Assembly: GCF_900119365.1 (NCBI RefSeq)
Contig: NZ_FPJO01000020.1
Coordinates: 62,001 to 126,000 of the forward strand
DNA length: 64,000 bases
Direction: 5' to 3'
Source: Streptomyces atratus
Lineage (GTDB): Bacteria; Actinomycetota; Actinomycetes; Streptomycetales; Streptomycetaceae
Shown here: positions 7,992-16,294 of the stretch, piece by piece
Layout of the letters: each line of letters begins with the position of its first letter
Position numbering within the stretch: position 1 is the first letter of the stretch
Notes under the pieces: generated by a model
Told to the model about the DNA's origin: nothing
Seen by the model: the letters and a program-made list of their open reading frames with translations, nothing else
The model's database searches: none
Position numbers and translations under genes: made by a program

Positions 7992-8036
7992 TTCCCAAGC
8001 TCAGCGCGCGAGTTCGATTCTCGTCCCCCGCTCCAC
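7992..8036 (+). repeat. 3'-half of tRNA-Gly(CCC), right att-like copy
   Basis: From the anticodon loop (TTCCCAA) to one base past CCA, this copies 4541-4585 with two mismatches (A for G in the loop, C for A in the acceptor strand). Similarity stops sharply at the 5' edge of the anticodon loop, as expected for an integrase crossover site. The 5'-half of the tRNA is absent. Together with the left copy it bounds 3.4 kb of accessory DNA in direct orientation. Confidence 0.8.
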
Positions 8037-8043
8037 GCAGAAC

Positions 8044-8069
8044 GCTCGGCTGGGAAGCTCCAGCCGAGC
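8044..8069 (+). terminator. Hairpin after the right tRNA remnant
   Basis: Perfect 10-bp stem GCTCGGCTGG / CCAGCCGAGC with a 6-nt loop, 8 bases after the CCA. It resembles a tRNA gene terminator. Confidence 0.65.
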
Positions 8070-8182
8070 GTCTGACTGAACTGCTGACAACAACCGCTTG
8101 ACCAGCGGGTTGTTACGCCCTCTTGAATCCGTCACCGGGAGCGGGCTTGTGCCTCCGGCTTGGCCTCCAGGCTGCCATCAGG

Positions 8183-8782
8183 TCAGATCGTCGGTGTGTC
8201 ATCGACGATCTCCTTGTGCGGTTCGACAATGAACTTCCAGCCCTCACTGGGCTCCAGGAACCGCACTCGGGTCGGGTAGATGTCCAGGGCGCGGCGGTCG
8301 CGGTTCTGGCTGTTCGTGTTCTTCCGCGCCCGGGCCGGCTCCTCGTACAGGTCGACCTTGACGTCCGGCACCGCGACGACTTCCTCGCTCCAGCGCTGAA
8401 CGACCCCCGCACCGAACGCGTCCCGCGCGGCGGAGTAGAGCGACTCCAGGGATTCCTTGTTCCCGCCGGGCACGAAGAGGGCAAGGTTCAGGAGGACGCC
8501 GGCACTCTGGAGAACCTCGATTTCCTCCCCCGCCTCGTCAGCGATCCAGATCCCAGCCTCTTCAGCATTGTCCGGGAGGACGTGAATCTCCTCACCGAAA
8601 ACTGTCCTCGCAGCGAAGGACCCTCCCTCGAAATTTTTGCCCGGCTCCGTAAGGAAAGCCGGAGCATAGCAGTCGAGAGGAAGGCCACCCATCCCTGCCG
8701 AGACGAAGATACCGTCCTGGAGACCCAAGCCTGAAATCTCCTCGGCCGTAAGACGTCGAGCCGTAACCTTCTCGGTATTCAC
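8183..8782 (-). CDS. Hypothetical protein, 199 aa
   Basis: The GTG start at 8782 is preceded by AAAAGGGGAATG, a good ribosome site with about 5-nt spacing. An ATG five bases upstream is out of frame and stops at once. The protein is acidic, rich in Glu and Asp, and lacks signal peptide and membrane segments. It begins MNTEKVTARRLTAEEISGLG and ends EPHKEIVDDTPTI. No family is recognised. It stands alone just outside the right tRNA remnant, in sequence of moderate GC, and is probably part of the accessory zone. Confidence 0.6.
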   Translation of the reverse strand: MNTEKVTARRLTAEEISGLGLQDGIFVSAGMGGLPLDCYAPAFLTEPGKNFEGGSFAARTVFGEEIHVLPDNAEEAGIWIADEAGEEIEVLQSAGVLLNLALFVPGGNKESLESLYSAARDAFGAGVVQRWSEEVVAVPDVKVDLYEEPARARKNTNSQNRDRRALDIYPTRVRFLEPSEGWKFIVEPHKEIVDDTPTI

Positions 8783-9425
8783 GCCATTCCCCTTTTAATC
8801 GCGGCGTCCTGTGAATTCATTAAGACTCTACCACGAAAAGGATCAGCCACTTCCCATTACGCACACCTTCGCGTTCACGGTGACACCGACCAACTCTGCG
8901 AGCAATTTCTTCCGGGAGAGCGGCGGACAACTCCTCCTGCATCGCCGAAGAAGAGCAGCATCCATGGTGAAATGCGGCGACACCCAGGAGGCGCCAGGCA
9001 CTGCTCTCAGCAGCGACGTCGGTCGCCGAGGTGAAGTCGGCCGGATTTCCGACGCGAGGACCGTGCGGGCCAGGGACAACGCAAGCATATTGCGCATTCA
9101 CGATGCTCTATGTTCACACCGAGGCAAAACACCGAACTGCGCACACCGAGTGACAACTCCTACCGAATAGAAATCGGGTGGACTTTCCGTTTTCAGCGAC
9201 ATGCCGGCGACTACGAACCACCTTGCAAAGCTCCGCGATCACGGAGGTTGGCAGCGGTCTCTGCCAGTTTCGAGATCGCAATCTCAGTCCTGGCCTGCAA
9301 AGGTGCGGACGAGAAGCACAGAAGTCCTTACACACATGGGGGGCGCAGCCTGCCGGGTCTGTTGGGAGATGTAAACCGTCGCAGATGCAGCGCCGTCCCC
9401 GGGCTCCAGCAATCACCGGCAGGAA
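8783..9425. other. Accessory stretch without a supportable gene
   Basis: About 640 bases of reduced GC between the hypothetical gene and the regulator remnant. Open frames of 80-145 codons exist on both strands, but they overlap one another, lack ribosome sites and match no family. The minus-strand promoter of the 8183-8782 gene must lie at its left end. Otherwise I see nothing. Confidence 0.4.
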
Positions 9426-9572
9426 ATGCGCGACTTCCTCGACTGCGCCGACGGCATCCGTTCGGTGAAGGTCCAGGCCGCTCCCCAGGACATGCAGGTT
9501 CGCCTCCGCCGATACAGAGGAGTTCCGGAGGCTCAGGAATTGCGTGAGCGGGCCGCATGCGCCGGAGGCTGA
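9426..9572 (+). pseudogene. Second C-terminal remnant of a TPR-type regulator
   Basis: Forty-eight codons starting RDFLDCADGIRSVKVQAAPQ and continuing PEAQELRERAA match the last 48 codons of the remnant ending at 7003, at both protein and DNA level. Nothing upstream continues the similarity. It is therefore either a partial duplication or the tail of a second regulator lost by deletion. No function is expected. Confidence 0.65.
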
Positions 9573-9719
9573 CGCTCCCCCCAGCGGCGTCGCTCTCAGC
9601 AGCACCCCCGCGGCCATGCCTCCCGGGCCGCCCGAGACCGCTCGATGACGGCCGCCGATGACCAGATCAACAGCCAGTGCCTGACGCGCCGCAAACGCCG
9701 GACCAGTTCCCTCCCCCTC

Positions 9720-10127
9720 TCACCCGGCCTGTTCGCCCGGGTTGCCGCAGAGGCCGCCGAGCTCGGCGGCGAGGGCCGCGTCGCGCATGCCCGGCAGGGC
9801 GTACCCCTCGCTCTCGTCCCACGGGACGTCGACGTCGTCCATGTGGACGTGCCACTCGGCTCCACCGACGGTGCGGCGCAGTTCGGTGACGGAGTCGAGG
9901 ACATGGACCATCACCGGTATCCACCGGCCGGGGTCGCTCGGCAGTTTCGTGGAGCCGGCGAGGATCTGGTCGTCCTCGTCGTCGTCACCGCCGTACAGAT
10001 ACAGGCTCTCCTCGTCGTCGTACGGGAACGACCGGGCGCGCGCGGCGACCACGCGCTCGACGGCGGCCGACTCGGCGTCGGTCAGCGGCTGTGCCCGGCG
10101 GGCGCTGTAGTAGAGGGAAACGCTCAT
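9720..10127 (-). CDS. Hypothetical acidic protein coupled to a P-loop ATPase
   Basis: A 135-aa soluble acidic protein starting MSVSLYYSARRAQPLTDAE. It contains an Asp/Glu run (YDDEESLYLYGGDDDEDD) and the aromatic segment GGAEWHVHMDDVDVPWD. The ATG overlaps the TGA of the upstream P-loop gene as ATGA, so the two are translationally coupled. No family name can be given with confidence; it has the look of a conserved Streptomyces protein. Longer in-frame starts upstream would overlap the P-loop gene by about 95 bp and lack a ribosome site. Confidence 0.7.
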   Translation of the reverse strand: MSVSLYYSARRAQPLTDAESAAVERVVAARARSFPYDDEESLYLYGGDDDEDDQILAGSTKLPSDPGRWIPVMVHVLDSVTELRRTVGGAEWHVHMDDVDVPWDESEGYALPGMRDAALAAELGGLCGNPGEQAG

Positions 10128-10774
10128 GGTCCGAGCGTATGGCCGGGGTCTGACATCACCGGCCCGTGCTGCCCCAACGCCCTTTCCACACGCCCCGGGA
10201 GGCCGGTCCAGGGGCGGCATTCGACCACCGGCAGTCCGTGCCGGGAGGCCTGCCGGAACAGCCAGTGCGAGTACGCGGCGCTGACCTGTGCCCGGTGGTG
10301 CTGTTCGCCGCTGCCGGGCTCCCTGGCGGTGTAGTTGGCGAGGATCTGTTCCGGGTCCTGTTCGTGCAGGAACACCGCCCGCACCCGGCGGCCGGCCGCC
10401 CGTCCCTCTCGGATGGCCTCCGCCGCGGCGGCCGGGGTGAGGTAGTCGCCCTCGATCACGGCGGGTACGTCGACGGTCAGGCGGTTGCGGACCACGCCCA
10501 GCACCGCGGGTTCGAGGGCCCTGGCGGTGGCGATCTGGAGGTCCAGCACCTGGTCGACGGTGAGCCGCGCCGTGTCGGGGATGCCCTCGAAGTGGTGGAG
10601 TGCGGGGTGGTGTTCGGCCGTCGTCATGGCCTCGACGGCGCTGACCACGTCGTCGAACTCGATCACGAACCCCTTCGACTCGTCCTGTTCATCGGCCAGT
10701 TGGGCCGCCGCCCGGCTCTTGCCGACGCCCGAGGCTCCACCGATCAGCAATATGTCCCATGATGTCGCTGTCAC
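10124..10774 (-). CDS. P-loop NTPase / kinase-like ATPase
   Basis: A 216-aa protein starting at GTG 10774 (VTATSWDILLIGGASGVGKS). The Walker A motif GGASGVGKS is at about residues 12-20. A Walker B-like acidic strand, VIEGDYLTP, is at about 115. The central region (AIREGRAAGRRVRAVFLHEQ) resembles small nucleoside or shikimate-type kinases. It probably phosphorylates a small molecule, or is an ATPase of unknown target. It overlaps the 3' gene by 4 nt. The longer frame extending to 11503 has no start support and lies antisense to the toxin-antitoxin genes. Confidence 0.8.
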   Translation of the reverse strand: MTATSWDILLIGGASGVGKSRAAAQLADEQDESKGFVIEFDDVVSAVEAMTTAEHHPALHHFEGIPDTARLTVDQVLDLQIATARALEPAVLGVVRNRLTVDVPAVIEGDYLTPAAAAEAIREGRAAGRRVRAVFLHEQDPEQILANYTAREPGSGEQHHRAQVSAAYSHWLFRQASRHGLPVVECRPWTGLPGRVERALGQHGPVMSDPGHTLGP

Positions 10775-10910
10775 GGGGCGAACGTATCGCGTGGGTTCCG
10801 TGTCCGCCGACTGCGCTGGCGCTACGGTGACCCGAAGTACTGGCCCTCGCAAGGGCGGAGCCGACCGGACGGGCCGTGCGGAGAGAGCAAGGAGAGCGGG
10901 GAGAGCAACC

Positions 10911-11159
10911 ATGGGCGAGCCCCTGAAAACCTTCGTCGGCGGCGCAGAGGTCGACGTGCCCAACAGCATTCCGGCCATCCGGGACACGCTGCCCGAGGAG
11001 CGGCGCGAGGAGTTCGACCGCGCCATCAACGAGGCGGGGGTGCACGAGATCCAGGCCGTGATGCGGCACTGGATGCTGGAGGCCGTACCCGATCCCGAGG
11101 CCGAGCGGATCCTGGACCGGCTGGCACAGGACGAGGCCGAGAGGCGGAGCGTCGCTTGA
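10911..11159 (+). CDS. Putative antitoxin (DUF6247-like) of a type II pair
   Basis: An 82-aa acidic protein (MGEPLKTFVGGAEVDVPNSI), helical in the centre (LPEERREEFDRAINEAGVHE) with an acidic C-terminal tail (DPEAERILDRLAQDEAE). The stop codon overlaps the TTG start of the next gene as TTGA. This order (acidic small protein, then small RelE/ParE-like protein) is typical of type II toxin-antitoxin operons. The DUF6247 link is from memory and unverified. Ribosome site GGGGAGAGCAACC precedes the ATG. Confidence 0.6.
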   Translation: MGEPLKTFVGGAEVDVPNSIPAIRDTLPEERREEFDRAINEAGVHEIQAVMRHWMLEAVPDPEAERILDRLAQDEAERRSVA

Positions 11160-11398
11160 GCTTCCGCATCTCCTACGCACCGCCCGCCGACGACTCCCTG
11201 GCCAAGTTGCGCGACGGGGAGACCTTCCGCGCCGAGATGGCACGCACCCTGGGCCTCGACCCGTACGGACACGGGTCGTCGGCCGTCAAGAGCGAGCGCG
11301 ACCGCCGCGAGGCGACGGTCGCCGGGGCGATCGTGCTCTATTACGTCTCCGGGAGCGTCCTGATCGTCACCGTGGTGAGGCTCGTCCCGCTGCCCTGA
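11156..11398 (+). CDS. Putative RelE/ParE-type toxin
   Basis: An 80-aa protein starting at the TTG that overlaps the antitoxin stop. The layout fits a small RelE/ParE fold: an N-terminal strand and helix (MSFRISYAPPADDSLAKLRD), a helix ending TLGLDPYGHGSSAVK, then two hydrophobic strands (AGAIVLYYVSGSVLIVTVVR). The region D-P-Y-G-H-G-S matches where RelE/ParE proteins carry their substrate-recognition loop. The toxin would act on mRNA at the ribosome or on gyrase, but catalytic residues cannot be assigned. It ends 19 bp before the convergent lipoprotein gene. Confidence 0.6.
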   Translation: MSFRISYAPPADDSLAKLRDGETFRAEMARTLGLDPYGHGSSAVKSERDRREATVAGAIVLYYVSGSVLIVTVVRLVPLP

Positions 11399-11417
11399 GC
11401 CGGCGCCGGCCCGACTC

Positions 11418-11759
11418 CTAGGAACCGGCGGGGACTTCGACGATCCTGCCGTCCTTGTCCACGCTGTGGGTCCGCCAGTACTTGTCCCACTTGTCGTCCA
11501 CATGCTCGGGGACCTTGTCCTCCGGGTAGCGGACGTACCCCTTCGGCGGGTCCTCGTCGTCGGGCACGCAAGCCGATCCGGTGCTCCCGATCGTCATGAC
11601 CGGGTACTCGCCGCCGCCGCAGATCGCGTCCTGCATCGAGCAGCCCGTGGTCAGCGCCGCAACGGTCGCGGAGGCCAGGGCGAGCCCGACTGCACAACGG
11701 CTCGCGCGGCGCCCGCCCCTCGCGGACGCCGCCCGGCCGATTCGGCTGATCCCGTACAT
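11418..11759 (-). CDS. Small secreted lipoprotein
   Basis: A 113-aa protein starting at ATG 11759, with GGAGGAG six bases upstream. Arginine-rich residues (RIGRAASARGGRRASR) precede a hydrophobic stretch (CAVGLALASATVAAL) and the lipobox LTTGC at about residues 36-40, so it should be lipid-anchored outside the membrane. The mature part is only about 70 residues with a second Cys pair (DAICGGG, SACVPDD) that may form a disulphide. It ends WRTHSVDKDGRIVEVPAGS. No family is recognised. Confidence 0.75.
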   Translation of the reverse strand: MYGISRIGRAASARGGRRASRCAVGLALASATVAALTTGCSMQDAICGGGEYPVMTIGSTGSACVPDDEDPPKGYVRYPEDKVPEHVDDKWDKYWRTHSVDKDGRIVEVPAGS

Positions 11760-11870
11760 GATCGCTCCTCCGTACTGGCTGATACTCCCAGCCTGCACGG
11801 AGCGCGAAACGTCGATCATGAGTACGAATACTCACGCGTGGGGCATCACGTACTCGTCCGCCGCGTGCCC

Positions 11871-12659
11871 CTACGCCAGCTTCGCGGCCTGCGCCTCGAC
11901 CACCGCGGTCGGCAGCTCGAAGTCCCCGCCGCCGCCCATCGCGGCCAGGTTCATCGAGGAGAACGAGGCGAACGCGGCGCCCTGGCGCATGGCCACGAGC
12001 TTGAACTCCACCTTCTCCCCGCCCTGTTCCAGCTGCACGGTCCAGGCAACCGCCTCCTCGCCGCCCTTGACCTGCTCCTCGGTGATCTTGGCGACCTTCT
12101 GCTTCTCACCGGCCGCCGTGAACTCGAAGCCGCCGGCGCACTCGGTGGCCGCGGTGCGCAGCGAGGCGACCGACTCCTGAGCGCCCTTGCCGTCGTACGA
12201 ACCGAGGGCCAGCTGCGTCGTCGTGATGTCGAACGCCGCCTTGAACGCCTCCTCGGCATCCCCGCTGTCCTGCTTCGCCAGGTCGCCCTTCTTCGGCTCG
12301 CTGACGACCGTGCGCTTGGTGAACGCGCCCGGCTCGCCGACCTGCGCGCCCATCAGCGCGTCCGCCAACGGGGCGCAGACCTTCTTCTCCACCTTGATGT
12401 CGTCGACGGCGATCGTGTCCTTGGCCGCGGCCTTGGAGATCTTGTGCCCCTTGACGTCGCCCTGGGCCAGCGCGGCCTTCTCCAGCTCGGCGGCGCTCAG
12501 CGCCTTGGCCGCGGGTGCGGCGGCCGCGGACTCCTTGCCCTTGGAGTCCGCCCCCTTGTCGCCGGAACCGGAGTCCGAGCCGCCGCATGCGGTGGCGAGC
12601 AGGGCCAGGGACACCGCGGTGGCGGCAACAGCGGTACGGCGTATGGCGGTGGAACGCAT
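11871..12659 (-). CDS. Secreted lipoprotein of unknown function
   Basis: A 262-aa protein with signal sequence and lipobox (ALLATAC, Cys at about residue 25), then a Gly/Ser/Lys-rich linker. The mature domain is Lys/Glu-rich with two cysteines (KKVCAPLADALMG and TECAGGFEFTA), about 75 residues apart and probably bridged. The C-terminal half repeats short beta-strand-like segments (EEAVAWTVQLEQGGEKVEFK). This architecture is typical of Streptomyces surface lipoproteins of unknown role. The gene is monocistronic and divergent from the kinase gene at 12845. Confidence 0.8.
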   Translation of the reverse strand: MRSTAIRRTAVAATAVSLALLATACGGSDSGSGDKGADSKGKESAAAAPAAKALSAAELEKAALAQGDVKGHKISKAAAKDTIAVDDIKVEKKVCAPLADALMGAQVGEPGAFTKRTVVSEPKKGDLAKQDSGDAEEAFKAAFDITTTQLALGSYDGKGAQESVASLRTAATECAGGFEFTAAGEKQKVAKITEEQVKGGEEAVAWTVQLEQGGEKVEFKLVAMRQGAAFASFSSMNLAAMGGGGDFELPTAVVEAQAAKLA

Positions 12660-12844
12660 GGTCCGGTCCGTCTCTATGAGCAGGGTGTTCGGTTTTGCTC
12701 ACTCTATGAGCGGAAAATGGTTTGATGATCAATCAAGTCGGGCACGGGATGCGATCGTGACTGCGCTGTGATCTTCCTGTGAAGGCGGTGTCCGGGGCCG
12801 ACGCGATCCACACCGGAACCCGGCGCGGAGGCACAATCACCCCC

Positions 12845-13855
12845 ATGCAGACAGCCGGAACAACCTCAGCCGTTTTCCGCTCCGTTGGGTTGACGGAGGA
12901 ACGGATCGCCCGATGCGCACCGCTCACCGGAGGCACGTTCAACACGGTCTCCCGGGTGACGCTCACGGACGGCGGCGACTGGGTGGTGAAGATACCGCCG
13001 CCCGCGACACCCGGAACGCTGATGGGCTACGAGCGCGATCTGCTGGTCAACGAGGCCACGTTCCACGCCTGTGCGGACGGTTCGGCTCCGGTCCCCCGCG
13101 TCCTGCACAGCGAGCTCGACCCGGCCGCGCCCACCGGCCCGTACGTGATCATGTCGGCCTGTCCGGGCCGTCCCTGGAGCGAGTTCGCTCCCGGCTCGCT
13201 GTCCGCTGCGGAAGGGTGCCGGCTCCGCACCGACCTGGGGCGGATCGTCGCCCGGCTGCACGCCGTCACCCACCCGGCCGGCTTCGGCTATCCCTCCCTG
13301 GCTCTGGGCCCGTTGGCCCCGACCTGGCGGCAGGCGTTCACCGCGATGACCGACGCCGTCCTCGCCGACGCGGACGCCTACCGGGCCCGGCTGCCGCGCC
13401 CGACGGCCGGCATCCGTGCCCTGCTCGCCGCCGCGTCGCCGGTGCTCGACGACGTCGCACGCCCCGCCCTGGTCCACTTCGACCTGTGGCAGGGCAACCT
13501 CCTCGTCGACGGTGGGCCGGGGGCGCGGAGCATCGGCGGGATCGTCGACGGCGAGCGGATGTTCTGGGGCGACCCGGTCGCCGACTTCGTGTCGCTCGCC
13601 CTGTTCGGGAACATGGAGGAGGACGAGGACTTCCTCGCCGGGTACGCGGAGGGCAGCGGGCGACCGGTGGTGTTCGACGCGTCGGTGCGGCTGCGGCTCG
13701 CGCTCTACCGCTGCTACCTCTACCTGATCATGCTGGTGGAGACCGTCCCGCGCCGCGCTCCCCAGGAGGACCTGGACTCGGCGTGGACGCATGTCGCCCC
13801 GCAGCTCGAATCGGCCCTGGCGGACGTGGAATCGGCGCTGCGGGCCAGGGGCTGA
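12845..13855 (+). CDS. Aminoglycoside phosphotransferase (APH) family kinase
   Basis: A 336-aa protein with the eukaryotic-like small-molecule kinase fold. An N-lobe strand with the ATP lysine is VKIPPPA (about residue 62). The Brenner catalytic motif is VHFDLWQGNLLV at about residues 210-221. The metal-binding segment GGIVDGERMFWGDPVADFVS follows at about 233. It transfers phosphate from ATP to an unknown small molecule or sugar; true antibiotic resistance cannot be claimed. The ATG at 12845 gives the usual length; an upstream in-frame ATG would add a non-homologous Arg-rich leader. It converges with the beta-helix gene. Confidence 0.85.
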   Translation: MQTAGTTSAVFRSVGLTEERIARCAPLTGGTFNTVSRVTLTDGGDWVVKIPPPATPGTLMGYERDLLVNEATFHACADGSAPVPRVLHSELDPAAPTGPYVIMSACPGRPWSEFAPGSLSAAEGCRLRTDLGRIVARLHAVTHPAGFGYPSLALGPLAPTWRQAFTAMTDAVLADADAYRARLPRPTAGIRALLAAASPVLDDVARPALVHFDLWQGNLLVDGGPGARSIGGIVDGERMFWGDPVADFVSLALFGNMEEDEDFLAGYAEGSGRPVVFDASVRLRLALYRCYLYLIMLVETVPRRAPQEDLDSAWTHVAPQLESALADVESALRARG

Positions 13856-13880
13856 GCCGCGGCGCCGCTCCCCGTCGGCC

Positions 13881-15617
13881 TCAGCCGGCCAGTGCCCGCT
13901 GGGCCTCGTACAGATTGGGCGGCCACACCGCCTCCGGGGTGCCGTACGCCTCCAGCCGGGTGTGCAGATCTCCGGTGAAGTCGGGGACGTCGATCTGGTC
14001 GGACTCCGTCACCTCGCTGATGCCGACCGTCGCGCTGTACGGGGCGAGTCCGTCGATCCGCATCAGGCCCGCCCGGCCGTTGGTGACCCGGATGTTCCAG
14101 TGCGTGAAGCGAGCACCGAAGAGCGGCCCGGCGCTCGCATCGCCGCCGTGCCGCCCGTTGTTCTCGACCGTGATGTCGGTGCGGACGTCGGCGAACGGCA
14201 TCCCCCGGTGCGAGTCGAACGTCCCCATCTCCATCACGCCGCGCGACCAGACATTGCCGCTGGACAGGCCCTCGACGTTGATGCCGTGCAGCTGCGTCCC
14301 GGCGGGCGCCGGTACGGTGCGCCGCTCGACGGTGAAGTCCTCGATCAGGTTGTCGTGCGAGCCCTCGCGGCAGTAGTACGGATGGTGCGAGCCGCGGCCC
14401 GCGACCTTCGTACGGCGCAGGGTGCAGGCGGAGGCGGCGATCAGGCCGAAGCCGTTGTCGACGTGGCGGACGGTGATGTCGTCGGCCCAGCAGTCGTACG
14501 CGCACTGGAACGCGACCCCGTTGTACCCCTTGTCCAGCAGATGCGGCGACTGCGGGGTCTCGACCGCTTCGAGCGTAAGGCCCTCGACGCCGGAGCCGGT
14601 GAGCGGGGTGACGAGGGTGGTCAGCCGCGGGTCCCACTCGGGCCGGACGTCGAGCGGGAGCGGGCGCTCCAGCGTGACCCGGTGGCCGTGTACGGAGGTG
14701 ACGCGGACCGGCCACTCGTAGGGGACGTACGAGGTCAGCTTGGTCTTGTCGTCCCAGTGGTACGCCTCGGGGCCGGGGCCGCCGCCCGCCATGTGTTCCA
14801 GGAGCGTGTGGCCGGCGTCGTCGGCGAGGCGGAGCAGGACGAGTCCGCCGCGCCGCAGCCCCGTCGCGTCGTCGACGGTGACCGAGCGGTCGCCGCGGCG
14901 GGCGGGGGCGACGGTGGTCAGGGTCCGCCACTCGTCGCGGCGGTTGCCGGTCCAGCCCTCGAAGGGCCAGGACTTCGCCCTGATCGCTTCGGTGAGCGAG
15001 GCCCAACGGCCCTTCGGGCAGAGCCAGATGAGGCCGCCGGCCCAGGACCAGCCGGACTTGTCGCCGCCGTACCGGCTGCCGTACGTGCCGATCAGCTCGG
15101 TGAGGTTCCTGGTCGCGTACAGCCTGGTGCGCCCGCTGCCCGCGCCGCGCACCACCACGTCGCTGTGGCCGATCCGGATGATGTCGTCGATGCGGTATGT
15201 GCCTGCGGGGACGAGCACCGTGCCGCCGCCGCGCTCTCCGGCGTCGGCGATGGCCCGGTTGATCGCGGGGGCGGCGTCGGCGGAGCCGTCGGCCTTCGCA
15301 CCGTAGTGCCGGACGTCGGCGACGAAGCCGCGTCCGGTGCGGCAGGGCGGGCGGGAGCCGGCGCGGTAGCCGGCCAGGCCGATGAACGGGATCTGCGGAT
15401 GGGTGAACGGGGCGGCGGCGAACTCCCGCCAGAGCGGGGTGGCCGTACGGGGCCCGCCTCCGGCCGCCCGACCCGCAGCGGCCGCCGTGCCGCTGCCGGT
15501 GGTGCCGGTGACCGCCGTCGCGGCGACGGCCACGGCGCCGGCCAGCAGGCCGCGTCTGCCGATGCCCTCCTTGGCCGCCTCGGCTGCCCTGCCCGCCTTG
15601 CTCGCGTTGATCGCCAT
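13881..15617 (-). CDS. Secreted right-handed beta-helix (pectate-lyase-like) protein
   Basis: A 578-aa protein with a Tat signal (GIGRRGLLAGAVAVAATAVTG) starting at ATG 15617. The ATG is preceded by AAAGGCGG; ATG codons further upstream lack a ribosome site. After the signal, FVADVRHYGAKADGSADAAP is the classic N-terminal strand of pectate lyase-like and GH28-like beta helices. GGTVLVPAGTYRIDDIIRIG follows. The rest is repetitive strand and turn with many V-x-N, G-x-N and asparagine ladders. It probably binds or cleaves a polysaccharide outside the cell; the catalytic residues and substrate are not clear. Confidence 0.8.
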   Translation of the reverse strand: MAINASKAGRAAEAAKEGIGRRGLLAGAVAVAATAVTGTTGSGTAAAAGRAAGGGPRTATPLWREFAAAPFTHPQIPFIGLAGYRAGSRPPCRTGRGFVADVRHYGAKADGSADAAPAINRAIADAGERGGGTVLVPAGTYRIDDIIRIGHSDVVVRGAGSGRTRLYATRNLTELIGTYGSRYGGDKSGWSWAGGLIWLCPKGRWASLTEAIRAKSWPFEGWTGNRRDEWRTLTTVAPARRGDRSVTVDDATGLRRGGLVLLRLADDAGHTLLEHMAGGGPGPEAYHWDDKTKLTSYVPYEWPVRVTSVHGHRVTLERPLPLDVRPEWDPRLTTLVTPLTGSGVEGLTLEAVETPQSPHLLDKGYNGVAFQCAYDCWADDITVRHVDNGFGLIAASACTLRRTKVAGRGSHHPYYCREGSHDNLIEDFTVERRTVPAPAGTQLHGINVEGLSSGNVWSRGVMEMGTFDSHRGMPFADVRTDITVENNGRHGGDASAGPLFGARFTHWNIRVTNGRAGLMRIDGLAPYSATVGISEVTESDQIDVPDFTGDLHTRLEAYGTPEAVWPPNLYEAQRALAG

Positions 15618-15737
15618 GAATCCGAGCCGCCTTTCATCCATGTGAACGACGTTCATATCCGCGTCGGCGGCGAGCATGCCACGGTGCCCCGGCGCGACGA
15701 AAGGGGCGTGCACCGGGGAATGTTCGGGCGGGGTCGG

Positions 15738-16280
15738 TCAGCTGCTTCGCTCGGCCGGACGCTGGGTCAGGTGTGTGAACGCGTCCAGGTTCCGGGTGGA
15801 TTCACCGCGCGCCACCCGCCACTCGTACTCCTTGCGGATCGAGCTCGCGAAGCCCAGCTCCAGCAGAATGTTGAAGGAACCGTCGGCCGCTTCGAGGACC
15901 GTGCCGAGCAGCCGGTCCAGCTCCTGCGGGGTGACCACGGAGAGCGGCAGCTTGCCGACCAGATAGATGTCGCCGAGCCCGTCGATCGCGTAACTCACGC
16001 CGAAGAGGCGGAGGTTGCGCTCCAGCAGCCAGCGGTGGACCGCGGCGTCGTTCTCGTCCGGGTGGCGTACGACGAAGGCGTTGAGGGAGAGCGAGTGCTT
16101 GCCGACGCGCAGCGAGCAGGTGGTGGACAGCTTGCGCGTGCCGGGAAGTCCGACCACGTAATCACCTGGTGCGGGGCTCTCCCATTCGAGCCCGGCGTCC
16201 TTCAGGGTCGCCTCGATGACCTGCGCGACCTGCGTCGCCGCCGCTTCGGTCGGTGCCGCTCCGTCGGGTACGTCAGCCAT
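15738..16280 (-). CDS. YbjN domain-containing protein
   Basis: A 180-aa soluble protein. Residues about 18-150 have the YbjN alternating helix-strand pattern, which resembles type III secretion chaperones (VAQVIEATLKDAGLEWESPA, then LLERNLRLFGVSYAIDGLGD). It lies 14 bp downstream of mshA on the same strand, so they form an operon. YbjN proteins are implicated in stress and protein-protein contacts; the role next to the mycothiol gene is not established. Start ATG 16280 matches MADVPDGAAPTEAAATQ. Confidence 0.85.
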   Translation of the reverse strand: MADVPDGAAPTEAAATQVAQVIEATLKDAGLEWESPAPGDYVVGLPGTRKLSTTCSLRVGKHSLSLNAFVVRHPDENDAAVHRWLLERNLRLFGVSYAIDGLGDIYLVGKLPLSVVTPQELDRLLGTVLEAADGSFNILLELGFASSIRKEYEWRVARGESTRNLDAFTHLTQRPAERSS

Positions 16281-16294
16281 GGTGCGAGCGTACG

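Noticed and set aside
4536..8036. Complete integrative conjugative element
   Set aside because: No integrase, excisionase, replication or transfer gene is present between the tRNA remnants.
9645..9690. Short similarity to the SDR C-terminal segment (DDQINSQC versus EDQIKRQC)
   Set aside because: Too short (about 12 residues) and with no SDR motif on either side; may be chance in GC-rich DNA.
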